Source: Bacillota bacterium
Lineage (GTDB): Bacteria > Bacillota > TC1
Assembly (NCBI GenBank): GCA_024635925.1
Contig: JAGXHY010000033.1
Location: 62,001-126,000, forward strand
Length of the DNA stretch: 64,000 nucleotides
Direction of reading: 5' to 3'
Shown in pieces: positions 32,393-41,158 of the stretch (positions within the stretch are counted from its first letter, which is position 1; every line of letters begins with the position of its first letter). The position numbers and the translations under genes were made by a program. The notes under the pieces were generated by a model. That model was not told the DNA's origin and did no database searches. It saw only the letters and a program-made list of their open reading frames with translations.

Positions 32393-34630
32393 ATGAATAG
32401 AATAATTGGTTCAAGAACTCCAATAGATGATGCATTAGCTAAAGCAACAGGTGAAACTACTTATACAGCTGATATTAAACTAGCTAATATGTGTTTTGGT
32501 AAATTAATTTTATCTACTATAGCTTTTGGTAAAGTTAAATCAATTAATTATAGTGAAGCTCTTAAAATTAAGGGTGTTATTGATGTATTAACTTATAAGG
32601 ACTTTCCTAGCACAAAATATAACAGTGCATTAAGGTTTAAAGGCCATGGGATATTGAAAACTGAAACTGTTTTATCTGAAGATGTACGTTTTGTTGGAGA
32701 TAGAATAGGAATAGTAATTGCTGAAAGTTTAGAGATTGCTGAAAAAGCATTGAAACTTATAGAAGTAGAATATGAAGAATTTAAACCTATTATTGATGAA
32801 GAAGCGGCAGCCTCTTCTAATGTTCAACTACATGAAGGTCTTGATAATAAAGTTGGAACAATTTCAACTGGTTCTGATGCTGATAAAGTTACAGAATTAA
32901 TTAATAAAGCTGATTTTGTATTTGAAGATAAAATAAAAATACCAATGGTAAATCATGTTTCAATTGAAACATTTAGCGTTATTGGTGATTATAAAAGTAA
33001 AAAAGTTACCGTTTATGCATCTACACAGAACACTTTTGCAGTTAGGGTTTTAATTTCAGATGTGTATAATTTGCCACTTAATAAAATTAAAGTAATTCAA
33101 CCTACTTTAGGAGGTTCTTTTGGTGGGAAGTTAGAAGTAGTCACAGAGTTAGTCGCAGTTGGTGCAGCAATGAAAGTTAATAGACCAGTTAAAATAGTAT
33201 TATCAAGAAAAGAAAGCATGATTGCTTCAAGAACAAGAAATGGGGCTACAATAAAAGTAAAATCAGGCGTAAATAAAGATGGTACAATATTAGCTACAGA
33301 TTTCAGAATTTTAACTAATACTGGTGGATATGTTGGCTCTGGAATGAATGTTATTGGAGCAATGAGCCACAAATTATTAAAAGCTTATAAATATCCTTTA
33401 AGATATACAGGAAGTCCTGTAGTAACTAATACTCCAATTGCAGGAGCAATGAGAGGTTATGGTTCACCACAAGCTTTTCTTGGTATGAATATACATGTTA
33501 ATAAAATTGCAATGGCCTTGGGTATTGATCCTATAGAATTAAATATGAAAAACATAGTTGATAAAAATGAAGTTGATATTCTTTCTTTTGGTAATCCAGA
33601 ATTAAAAGAATGTGTTATTAAAGGTAAAGAGATGTTTGATTGGGATCAAAAGAAAAAAGATACCACAGAATATAACAAACAAAATAATGGATACATAAGA
33701 GGAATAGGATTTGGTATAGGAGCACATGGTGCTGGAGTATATCCTGCACATCAAGATTGCATTAATCTATTATTAAGACTAAATGAAGATGGTACATTCA
33801 ATTATTGGTCAGCAAGTCACGATATGGGAAATGGTTCATTAACAGCTCAAAAAATAATCATATCAGAAGTTTTGACTACTGATGTAATTGACATAGAATC
33901 AACAGAAGTTAATACTGAAACTTGCCCTTGGAATTTAGGAGATTATGCAAGTAGAGGTGTTTTTGTTGAAGGTGAAGGAGCATATAAATTAGCGGAAGCT
34001 ATGAAAAGCCTTATTTTAGAAACTGCTGTACTAAAATTTAAAGTTAATAAGGAAGCATTATCTATAAAAGATAAAAAAGTTTGGTTAGATGATACAGAAT
34101 TAGGTAGTTTTGGAGATATAGCAATGTATGCTCAAACTACTTTGCAGAAAGAATTATCTGTATTAATAGATCATCATTCAATAGCTGGAAGAACTTCCTA
34201 TGGTGCACATTTTGCTGAAGTTGAAGTTGATAAATCAACGGGAGATGTTAAAGTCATTGATTATGTAGCAGTACATGATGCAGGAACAGTTATTAATAGA
34301 CATGGTATTGAAGGTCAACTTGAAGGTGGTATACAAATGGGAATTGGATATGCTTTAAGTGAAAAAATGACTTTTGATGAAAAAGGTAATTTGTTGGAAA
34401 ACAACCTTAAAAAGTACCGGATTTATAAAGCTAATGAAATGCCAAGAGTGAGAGTTGATTTCATTGAAAATGGAGATAATGGTGGACCTTTTGGAGCAAA
34501 AAGTATTTCTGAATGTGCCACTGTACCATCAGCTCAAACAATTATAAATGCTGTTGCAAATGCAATTGGAGAGCAAACAACTATCATACCAATAAACAAA
34601 GAAGAGGTATTAAATATCATAAACAAATAG
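32393..34630 (+). CDS. Molybdenum hydroxylase, Mo-cofactor subunit 3
   Basis: A 745-aa Mo-cofactor subunit, the third of the cluster: DDALAKATGETTYTADI, GGSFGGKLEV, GAMRGYGSPQ, and FGAKSISECATVP. In the last block the usual G before the catalytic Glu is Ser (SISE instead of G-V/I-GE), while Glu is kept. This is a visible difference from the other two copies and may alter substrate choice. It begins one base after the 2Fe-2S subunit stop. No FAD subunit follows; a flavodoxin-fold protein is next. Confidence 0.88.
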   Translation: MNRIIGSRTPIDDALAKATGETTYTADIKLANMCFGKLILSTIAFGKVKSINYSEALKIKGVIDVLTYKDFPSTKYNSALRFKGHGILKTETVLSEDVRFVGDRIGIVIAESLEIAEKALKLIEVEYEEFKPIIDEEAAASSNVQLHEGLDNKVGTISTGSDADKVTELINKADFVFEDKIKIPMVNHVSIETFSVIGDYKSKKVTVYASTQNTFAVRVLISDVYNLPLNKIKVIQPTLGGSFGGKLEVVTELVAVGAAMKVNRPVKIVLSRKESMIASRTRNGATIKVKSGVNKDGTILATDFRILTNTGGYVGSGMNVIGAMSHKLLKAYKYPLRYTGSPVVTNTPIAGAMRGYGSPQAFLGMNIHVNKIAMALGIDPIELNMKNIVDKNEVDILSFGNPELKECVIKGKEMFDWDQKKKDTTEYNKQNNGYIRGIGFGIGAHGAGVYPAHQDCINLLLRLNEDGTFNYWSASHDMGNGSLTAQKIIISEVLTTDVIDIESTEVNTETCPWNLGDYASRGVFVEGEGAYKLAEAMKSLILETAVLKFKVNKEALSIKDKKVWLDDTELGSFGDIAMYAQTTLQKELSVLIDHHSIAGRTSYGAHFAEVEVDKSTGDVKVIDYVAVHDAGTVINRHGIEGQLEGGIQMGIGYALSEKMTFDEKGNLLENNLKKYRIYKANEMPRVRVDFIENGDNGGPFGAKSISECATVPSAQTIINAVANAIGEQTTIIPINKEEVLNIINK

Positions 34631-34682
34631 TTAGGATGGTATTGAAATAAAGAAGTTGAAATATTATTGACAAGGAGGGTTA

Positions 34683-35360
34683 ATGATGCTGAAAATTTTA
34701 GGTATATCCGGGAGTCCAAGAAAAGGAGCCACACTATTTGCCTTAGAACAAGCTTTGGAAGAAGCAAAAAGAATTCCAGGTGTTGAAACTGAAATCTGGA
34801 GTGTACGAGGCAAAAAAATTAATTTTTGTGTTCACTGTGATGCATGTGTAAGAAACAATGTTATGTGTATCATTAAAGATGACCTTCAAGAATTAGAATC
34901 AAAGATTCTAGAAGCTGATGCAATTCTTATTGGGTCACCTGTATATGACATGAATGTTAGTGCACAATTACAAGCGGTATTTAATAGGCTAAGACCTATA
35001 TACTTAGTTCATGCTGGGAAATTGCAGAATAAAGTTGGAGCTGCACTTTCAACAGGTGGAACAAGACATGGTGGGCAAGAAATTGTTAATATGAATATTT
35101 TAAATTTCTACCTAATGCATGAAATGTTAGTTACTGGTGGACTTGGTGGATGCTATAACGGAGGTACAGTTTGGTCAAGAGATAATAAAGCTCAAGGAGT
35201 TATTGATGATGAAGTAGGATTAGACGGTGTGAAAAGACTTGGTCTTGGACTAGCAGAAGCAGCTTTATCAGCTAAATATGGGAGAGACAAATGGTTAGAA
35301 ATGAAAAAAGATTATGAGAAAACCTTCACGATAGAGAAGTCACCTTTGAGAGATCACTAA
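34683..35360 (+). CDS. Flavodoxin-fold NADPH-dependent FMN reductase-like protein
   Basis: A 225-aa flavoprotein of the FMN_red/iron-sulfur flavoprotein type. The FMN phosphate loop is GISGSPRKGATLFAL near the N-terminus. Cys residues in CVHCDACVRNNVMC (about 47-60) form a likely Fe-S or redox site, and GSPVYDMNVSAQLQAVFNR follows. It probably shuttles electrons for the reductive or oxidative steps of the cluster. ATG at 34683 or the next Met (34686) are both possible behind AAGGAGGG. It ends the dense run of overlapping or closely spaced genes that began at 22918. Confidence 0.85.
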   Translation: MMLKILGISGSPRKGATLFALEQALEEAKRIPGVETEIWSVRGKKINFCVHCDACVRNNVMCIIKDDLQELESKILEADAILIGSPVYDMNVSAQLQAVFNRLRPIYLVHAGKLQNKVGAALSTGGTRHGGQEIVNMNILNFYLMHEMLVTGGLGGCYNGGTVWSRDNKAQGVIDDEVGLDGVKRLGLGLAEAALSAKYGRDKWLEMKKDYEKTFTIEKSPLRDH

Positions 35361-35445
35361 ACACTTATGGTTACTAATGCGGTTATTAGTAAAAATTGAA
35401 GTTAAAAATGTGTAAATTTGGACAAAAAAATGAAATGGGGAAAAT

Positions 35446-36435
35446 ATGATGAAAAAAATTAAATATCTTATAATTACTTTAATATTAAGTTTCTTTTTAG
35501 TTGCATGCTCAAATGCTTCTGAAGAAACTACAAAAGATTTAAAAGTGGGTTTATTACTTACTGGACCTACAACTGATGGAGGATGGAATCAATCAGCTTA
35601 TGAGGGATTAGTTCAAATAGAGAATGAACTAGGAGCAGAAGTAAGCTTTGCGGAAAGCGTTCAAGCTACAGACTATGAAAAAACAATGAGAGATTATGCC
35701 AAAGATGGCTATGATGTTATTATTGGACATGGTTTCCAGTTTGTTTCTGCAGGAGAAGTTGTTGCTGAAGAGTATCCTGATACATTTTTTATTATTACAA
35801 GCGCAACAGTAACAAATAATAAAAACTTAGGATCAATAAATAATGCCTATACAGAAACAGGATTTTTGCAAGGAGCTTTTGCAGCCTTGATGACAAAAAC
35901 AAATGTTGTAGCTGGCATTGGTGGAATGGAAATACCACCAATTGTAAATGATCTAGCTGGCTTTGTGGCTGGTGCTAAGTATATCAATCCAAATGTAAAA
36001 GCATTAACAGCTGTAACAGGAAGTTTTGATGATGCCAACAAAGCACAAGAACAAGCTAAAGCTTTTATAGCTCAAGGTGCAGATGTCTTAATGGCAGATG
36101 CTAACCAAGCAGGTAGAGGAGTATTCGTAGCAGCTGAAGACAAAGGTCTATGGGCTATTGCTTCAATCTCAGCTGAGTATGATGTATATGATAAAGGATT
36201 AATTGCTTGTGGAACTGCTGACATGGCTAAATCAATATTTTTAGCAGCTAAAGAAGTTCAAGATGGAACTTATCAAGCAGCATACAAACAAAATGGTATT
36301 GCTGAAGGCATAGTTGATTTAACATTTAGCCCTACTTTAAAATCAGAAATACCCGCTGATGTTATTGAAAAGATTGACCAAATAAAAAAAGATATAGTTG
36401 ATGGAACAATCGAAGTAGACAAACTTATTAATTAA
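35446..36435 (+). CDS. BMP/PnrA-family substrate-binding lipoprotein 1
   Basis: A 329-aa lipoprotein of the Bmp family (TmpC/PnrA purine-nucleoside-binding type). The signal peptide ends at lipobox LVAC with Cys21. The mature domain shows TDGGWNQSAYEGL, DVIIGHGFQF, and AGRGVFVAAEDKGLWAI typical of the family. It would bind a purine nucleoside or base at the outer membrane face for an ABC importer. It is the first of three tandem paralogues. No ATPase or permease gene lies in the window. Purine ligand is inferred from family and location. Confidence 0.88.
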   Translation: MMKKIKYLIITLILSFFLVACSNASEETTKDLKVGLLLTGPTTDGGWNQSAYEGLVQIENELGAEVSFAESVQATDYEKTMRDYAKDGYDVIIGHGFQFVSAGEVVAEEYPDTFFIITSATVTNNKNLGSINNAYTETGFLQGAFAALMTKTNVVAGIGGMEIPPIVNDLAGFVAGAKYINPNVKALTAVTGSFDDANKAQEQAKAFIAQGADVLMADANQAGRGVFVAAEDKGLWAIASISAEYDVYDKGLIACGTADMAKSIFLAAKEVQDGTYQAAYKQNGIAEGIVDLTFSPTLKSEIPADVIEKIDQIKKDIVDGTIEVDKLIN

Positions 36436-36528
36436 ATTTTATGTTACTCTTTACTTTAATTAAGGGTAGATAACCACAAATAGCATGTGATCTCAATATA
36501 ATTAAGTGACTTTAAAATGCAGTTTAAA

Positions 36529-36555
36529 CTTAGGAGTTGCTTGGCAGCTCCTAAG
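36529..36555 (+). repeat. Hairpin between BMP genes 1 and 2
   Basis: CTTAGGAGTTGC pairs with GCAGCTCCTAAG (one G-U) around TTG. There is no T-run after it (TAAATAAAAAGG), so it is more likely an RNA stability or processing hairpin than a terminator. Confidence 0.5.
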
Positions 36556-36610
36556 TAAATAAAAAGGATTATCTTCTTTTTTCTTAAATGAAAAAAGTTT
36601 ATATTAAATC

Positions 36611-36658
36611 CTATAGAAATATAGGTAAAAGATATTAATTAAAATTTTTTTAGGAGGA
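36611..36658 (+). repeat. BMP leader repeat, copy 1
   Basis: A CCTATA/TATAGG hairpin (36611-36626) followed by ATTAATTAAA and AGGAGG. The same arrangement recurs before BMP gene 3 (37734 on), indicating that the leader was duplicated with the gene. Confidence 0.6.
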
Positions 36659-36663
36659 GGATT

Positions 36664-37656
36664 ATGATGAAAAAAGGATTATTATTAGTTATAGTTATTT
36701 TTGCAGCTTTTGTATCATTTGGTTGTGAAGATGCTGCTGAAAAAAAAGAAAATATAAAAGTAGCTTTAGCAATAACTGGTTCTAAAACTGATGGTGGTTG
36801 GAACCAAACAGCATATGAAGGTTTAGTGCAAATGGAAGAAAAATTAAATGCTAAAGTGACCTATAGTGAAAATGTTAACGCTAGTAACTATGAAAGAGTT
36901 CTAAGGGACTATGCTAAAGCTGGCAATGATGTTGTTATTGGACACGGCTATGAATTCTCTGATGCAGCTATGGCTGTAGGAGTAGAATATCCAGATACTT
37001 ACTTTATTGTTACTAGTACAACTGTAACTAATGAGAAAAATGTAGGTTCATTAAACAACAACTATTTACAAGCTGGATTTTTACAAGGAGCATTTGCTGC
37101 TTTAATGACAAAAACTAATGTTGTAGCTGGTGTTGGCGGAATGGAAATTCCACCTATCGTTAATGACATTAAAGGTTTTATTGCAGGAGCTAAATATATC
37201 AATCCAAACATAAAAGTATTAACAGCTTCTACAGGAAGTTTTGATGATGCCAATAAAGCTAAAGAACAAGCTATTGCATTTATTAATCAAGGTGCTGACA
37301 TAGTTATGGTTGACGCTGACCACGCAGGTAGAGGTGTTTATGTTGCTGCTGAGGAAAAAGGTGTTTGGGCTATTGGTTCAATTGCTGCTGAGTATGAGGC
37401 TTATTCTAAAAGCTTAATTGCTTGTGCAACTGCTGATATGGCTACTGCTTTATTCCAAACTATTGAACAAATTAACAATGGAACATATACTGCTGAGTTT
37501 AAATTAATGGGAGTTAAACAAGGAATTGTTGACTTTACATTTAGTCCAGTATTAGATTCACAAATTCCAAGTGATGTTAAAGATAAAATTGCTGAATTAA
37601 AAGAAATGTTAGCATCAAATGAAATTGATATGACAAAATTAGTTCTAGAACAATAA
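36664..37656 (+). CDS. BMP/PnrA-family substrate-binding lipoprotein 2
   Basis: A 330-aa paralogue of the preceding protein. The signal peptide starts MMKKGLLLVI and ends at lipobox SFGC (Cys21). TDGGWNQTAYEGL, DVVIGHGYEF and GAFAALMTKTNVVAGVGG are retained. The signal peptide and C-terminus (ELKEML...TKLVLEQ) are closer to copy 3 than to copy 1. Ligand-pocket regions differ at many positions (for example VDADHAGRG against ADANQAGRG), suggesting different ligand preference. RBS AGGAGGAGG precedes the ATG. Confidence 0.88.
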   Translation: MMKKGLLLVIVIFAAFVSFGCEDAAEKKENIKVALAITGSKTDGGWNQTAYEGLVQMEEKLNAKVTYSENVNASNYERVLRDYAKAGNDVVIGHGYEFSDAAMAVGVEYPDTYFIVTSTTVTNEKNVGSLNNNYLQAGFLQGAFAALMTKTNVVAGVGGMEIPPIVNDIKGFIAGAKYINPNIKVLTASTGSFDDANKAKEQAIAFINQGADIVMVDADHAGRGVYVAAEEKGVWAIGSIAAEYEAYSKSLIACATADMATALFQTIEQINNGTYTAEFKLMGVKQGIVDFTFSPVLDSQIPSDVKDKIAELKEMLASNEIDMTKLVLEQ

Positions 37657-37733
37657 TTTGCCACAAGATTTTACTTAAAAACTATGTATATTTACTCACT
37701 TGTTAAAAGATATAACAAGTAGTTTATAGAAAA

Positions 37734-37797
37734 CCTATATTAATATAGGTGATGACATTAATTAAATCAACCAAACCAATTAATAATTAGGAGGATA
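37734..37797 (+). repeat. BMP leader repeat, copy 2
   Basis: CCTATATTAATATAGG palindrome, then ATTAATTAAA and AGGAGG, matching the leader of the upstream paralogue. No clear terminator separates copies 2 and 3. Confidence 0.6.
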
Positions 37798-37800
37798 ATT

Positions 37801-38793
37801 ATGATGAAAAAAGGATTATTATTAGTCTTGACAATTTTTGCAGCCATTGCTTTAGTTGGATGTGGGGAAACTGCTGAAAACAAAGACACTTTTAAAGTTG
37901 CCTTAGCTCTTCCAGGTTCAAAAACTGATGGCGGTTGGAGCCAAACAGCTTATAATGGAATACTACAAATAGAAGAAAAACTTGATGCTGAAATTTCTGT
38001 AAATGAGAATACATTGCCAGCTGATTATGAAAAAATTCTAAGAAGTTATGCGAAGAATGGTAATGATGTTGTAATCGGACATGGTTTTGAATTTGGAGAT
38101 CCTGCATTAGCTGTAGCCGAAGAGTTTCCAGATGTTATTTTCATAGTTACTAGTACAAATGTAACAAATGAAACAAACGTTGGTTCAATCAATAACAACT
38201 ATTTACAAGCTGGATTCCTACAAGGAGCATTTGCAGCATTAATGACAGAATCAAATATTGTTGCTAACGTAGGCGGATTAAATATTCCACCAATCGTTAA
38301 TAATGCCCAAGGATTTGAAGCAGGTGCTAAATACATCAACCCTAACATTCAAGTTCTTTCAACTATTACTGGAAGCGGAGATGATGTAAATAAAGCTAAA
38401 GAGCAAGCTTTGACATTTATCAGCCAAGGAGCAGATATAGTTATGGCTAATGCTAATGCTGCAGGTAGAGGAGTTTACGTAGCAGCAGCTGAAAAAGGAG
38501 TATGGGCAATTGCATCAATCGCAGCAGAATTTGATACTTATGATAAATCATTAATAGCTGTTTCTAAAGCGGATATGTCTACAGCCATTTTCCAAACTGT
38601 AGAAAAAATTGAAAATGGTAATTACAAAGCAGGTTATGAGCTTATGGGAGTAAAACAAGGAATTGTTGGCTTTAATTATAGCCCGAATTTAGAATCAAAT
38701 ATTCCAGCTGATGTAAAAAGCAAAATGACCGAGCTTGAAGATAAACTTGGTTCTGGTAATATTGATGTAACTAAATTAATACCAGCACAATAA
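37801..38793 (+). CDS. BMP/PnrA-family substrate-binding lipoprotein 3
   Basis: A 330-aa third paralogue. The signal peptide MMKKGLLLVL ends at lipobox LVGC (Cys21). TDGGWSQTAYNGI has Ser for the Asn of copies 1-2, and the pocket region reads MANANAAGRG. Overall fold blocks (DVVIGHGFEF, GAFAALMTESN, IPPIVNNAQGF, AGAKYINPN) are kept. It probably arose by duplication of copy 2 including its leader. The role is as for copies 1 and 2; the ligand is unverified. Confidence 0.88.
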   Translation: MMKKGLLLVLTIFAAIALVGCGETAENKDTFKVALALPGSKTDGGWSQTAYNGILQIEEKLDAEISVNENTLPADYEKILRSYAKNGNDVVIGHGFEFGDPALAVAEEFPDVIFIVTSTNVTNETNVGSINNNYLQAGFLQGAFAALMTESNIVANVGGLNIPPIVNNAQGFEAGAKYINPNIQVLSTITGSGDDVNKAKEQALTFISQGADIVMANANAAGRGVYVAAAEKGVWAIASIAAEFDTYDKSLIAVSKADMSTAIFQTVEKIENGNYKAGYELMGVKQGIVGFNYSPNLESNIPADVKSKMTELEDKLGSGNIDVTKLIPAQ

Positions 38794-38865
38794 AAAGAGT
38801 TTAAAGGTTATTTAATTAATGTCAAAAGAATTCAAAGCTAGATAAGTAACAAAAAAAATATAATG

Positions 38866-38888
38866 GGTGCGGGTTATAAATCCGCACC
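38866..38888 (+). promoter_or_regulatory. GC-rich leader hairpin before ygeY
   Basis: GGTGCGG (38866-38872) pairs with CCGCACC (38882-38888), with an extra G-U. It has no T-tail. A TATAAT sits just upstream (38859-38864) without a good -35. It may be a 5' leader structure or stability hairpin. Confidence 0.45.
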
Positions 38889-38909
38889 ACATTAAAGAAG
38901 AGGGATGAT

Positions 38910-40118
38910 ATGGGAAATTACGATCAAAATATTAAGAAAATGGACAAGTATTTAGAAGATAATAAAGATGAAATGATATCATTTTTACAAGAATTCATCA
39001 GAATTAAAAGTATTACGTATGAAGAAAAAGAAGCTGTAGAATTTTTAGTTAAAAAAATGAAAGAATATGGATATGATGAAGTTAGAATTGACAAAGTAGG
39101 AAATGTTTTAGGGAGAGTTGGCAGTGGTCCTATAACTGTTATGTATGATGCTCATATTGATACAGTAGAATTAGGAGATGTTACTAAATGGGAACATCAT
39201 CCATTATCAGCAGAACTAGTTGATGGCTATATTTGGGGAAGAGGAACCGTAGATGATAAAGGACCTCTTGCCGCAATAGTATGGGCAGGAAAATTATTAA
39301 AAGACTTAAATCTTCAAGAAAAAATTACTATGTGGGTATCTGGATCTTTATCCGAAGAGGATGTTGAAGGTTCTTGTGTAGACGAAATGATGAAAGTTAA
39401 TCCTGACATTAAACCAGATTATTTAGTAGTAGCTGAAGCAAGTGAAATGCAAGTGATGAAAGGCAATAAAGGAAGAGCTATGATGAAAATAACTGTTCCT
39501 GGTGTTGCAGCTCATGCATGTGCTGGTCATACTGGCGACAATGCATTAATTAAGGCTTTACCAATTATAGCTGGTATAGATAAATTAACTGATCTAGGTG
39601 ATGATCCATTCCTAGGTAAAGGTACAATTGAAGTGACAAATGTTATTTGTCATACACCATCAAATAACACTATTCCAGGAGAAGTAACTATATATTGTGA
39701 TAGAAGGATTTCTTGTGGAGAATCCAAAGAAGCTCTTCTAGCAGAAATACAACCTTTCTTAGATTTAGCACCTGGAAGTACAGCATCAATTGATATGGAA
39801 TATTTTAATACTTGGAATGGCTATCCAGTTGCTGCTGAAGACTTTTTTCCTTCATGGTTAATGGAAGAAGATTCTAAAGTTATTACAGCTGGTGTTGAAG
39901 CATTTGAAATGTGTTTCAAACAAAAATGTAATGTAGGGGTCTGGCCTTTTAGCACTAATGCAACTACATTATGTGGAAAACATGGGATACCAACAGTTGG
40001 CTTTGGTCCATCTGTTGAAGACCTTTGTCATTCAGATAAAGAAAAAATAAGTGTGGTAGAATATGTTGATGCGGCTAAGTTTTATGCTTTGCTAGCATTA
40101 ACCATTTCAAATAAATAA
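38910..40118 (+). CDS. ygeY: YgeY family selenium-metabolism-linked M20 hydrolase
   Basis: A 402-aa zinc peptidase-like hydrolase of the M20 family, YgeY subgroup. Metal-binding landmarks: MYDAHIDTVELG, WGRGTVDDKGPLAA, SGSLSEEDVEG, VVAEASEMQ, and the C-terminal LCHSDKEKIS. YgeY homologues belong to the anaerobic urate/purine cluster, where the enzyme is thought to remove a carbamoyl or ureido-type group from a 2,3-diaminopropionate derivative. RBS AAGAAGAGGG lies just upstream. ygeW follows after 23 bp, as in other bacteria. Confidence 0.93.
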   Translation: MGNYDQNIKKMDKYLEDNKDEMISFLQEFIRIKSITYEEKEAVEFLVKKMKEYGYDEVRIDKVGNVLGRVGSGPITVMYDAHIDTVELGDVTKWEHHPLSAELVDGYIWGRGTVDDKGPLAAIVWAGKLLKDLNLQEKITMWVSGSLSEEDVEGSCVDEMMKVNPDIKPDYLVVAEASEMQVMKGNKGRAMMKITVPGVAAHACAGHTGDNALIKALPIIAGIDKLTDLGDDPFLGKGTIEVTNVICHTPSNNTIPGEVTIYCDRRISCGESKEALLAEIQPFLDLAPGSTASIDMEYFNTWNGYPVAAEDFFPSWLMEEDSKVITAGVEAFEMCFKQKCNVGVWPFSTNATTLCGKHGIPTVGFGPSVEDLCHSDKEKISVVEYVDAAKFYALLALTISNK

Positions 40119-40141
40119 TAATATACTCAGGAGGTAAAAAA

Positions 40142-41143
40142 ATGAAATCACAATTAAGAGGAAAACATCTGCTTTCAACAGCAGACTGGTCAAATGAAGA
40201 AATTGAAACTTTATTATTGACTGCAGAAAGATTAAAATTAGACAATACCCTAGGTACATATCATGATCATATTTGTAGAGCTCAATCATTATTCATGCTT
40301 TTCTTTGAAGAGTCAACTCGTACAAGAAACGCTTTCGAATGTGGTATTTCACAATTAGGAGGTCATGGTAATTATCTAACTCCTAAATCAACACAAGTAG
40401 ACCATGGTGAAACACCAAAAGATACAATTGAAGTACTAGCAAGAATGGGTCATGGTATTGGAATTAGAAATACCCTAGTTGATGGTAACAAATGGATGCA
40501 ATCTCTTGCTAAATATAGCAAAATTCCTGTTTACAATATGCAATGTGATATTTGGCATCCAACACAAGCTCTTGCTGACTTAATGACAATAAGAGAAAAA
40601 TTCGGAAGAGACTTAAGAGGGAAAAAATTCGTTATTTCTTGGACTTCAGCTGGTAACTACATGCGTCCACTTTCAATGGCAAATAATCTAGTAGAATTAA
40701 TGACTAGAACTGGTATGGATGTTACTTTAGCCCACCCACCAAAATTTGATCTTCTACCAGTTGCTCTTGAAGCTGCTAAGAAAAATGCAGAAATGAGTGG
40801 TTCTAAATTTGAAATTGTAAATAACATGGATGAAGCTTGTAAAGATGCTGATGTAATTTATGCTAAAGGCTGGGGTCCAATCATGACAGTTGGTGACGAC
40901 GAAGTTGCTGGTGTTAAAATGATTGAAGAAAATCCAGGTTGGTTAGTAGATAGCAGAAGAATGGCCCTTGGTAAACCAGGTGCAATTTACATGCATTGTA
41001 TGCCTGCTGACAGAGACATAGAAGTAACAAGTGAAGTTATGGATGGACCACAGTCTGCACTTTTTGATGAAGCTGAAAACAGAATGCACACTATTAAAGC
41101 TTTAATGGCCTTAACAATGGGTAATATAAGCGGTAAAAATTAG
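40142..41143 (+). CDS. ygeW: Knotted carbamoyltransferase YgeW-like
   Basis: A 333-aa aspartate/ornithine carbamoyltransferase superfamily protein. The carbamoyl-phosphate site is FFEESTRTRNAFE, with HPTQALADL and the family segment MHCMPADRD (HCLP equivalent). It follows ygeY directly, as in YgeW-type loci. In reverse it would phosphorolyse a ureido compound to give carbamoyl phosphate. The length is shorter than the roughly 396 aa of E. coli YgeW. An ordinary ornithine carbamoyltransferase is the alternative, but the context favours YgeW. RBS AGGAGG is 6-11 bp upstream. Confidence 0.88.
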   Translation: MKSQLRGKHLLSTADWSNEEIETLLLTAERLKLDNTLGTYHDHICRAQSLFMLFFEESTRTRNAFECGISQLGGHGNYLTPKSTQVDHGETPKDTIEVLARMGHGIGIRNTLVDGNKWMQSLAKYSKIPVYNMQCDIWHPTQALADLMTIREKFGRDLRGKKFVISWTSAGNYMRPLSMANNLVELMTRTGMDVTLAHPPKFDLLPVALEAAKKNAEMSGSKFEIVNNMDEACKDADVIYAKGWGPIMTVGDDEVAGVKMIEENPGWLVDSRRMALGKPGAIYMHCMPADRDIEVTSEVMDGPQSALFDEAENRMHTIKALMALTMGNISGKN

Positions 41144-41158
41144 TTCTAGGAGATAAAA

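Noticed and set aside
24245-34630. Selenocysteine in the molybdenum hydroxylases
   Set aside because: No in-frame UGA occurs in these genes; any selenium would be a labile non-Sec form, which the sequence cannot reveal.
35371-35392. TTACTAAT/ATTAGTAA inverted repeat as terminator before the BMP genes
   Set aside because: The stem is AT-rich and weak and is followed by A rather than T on the plus strand, so termination is not supported.
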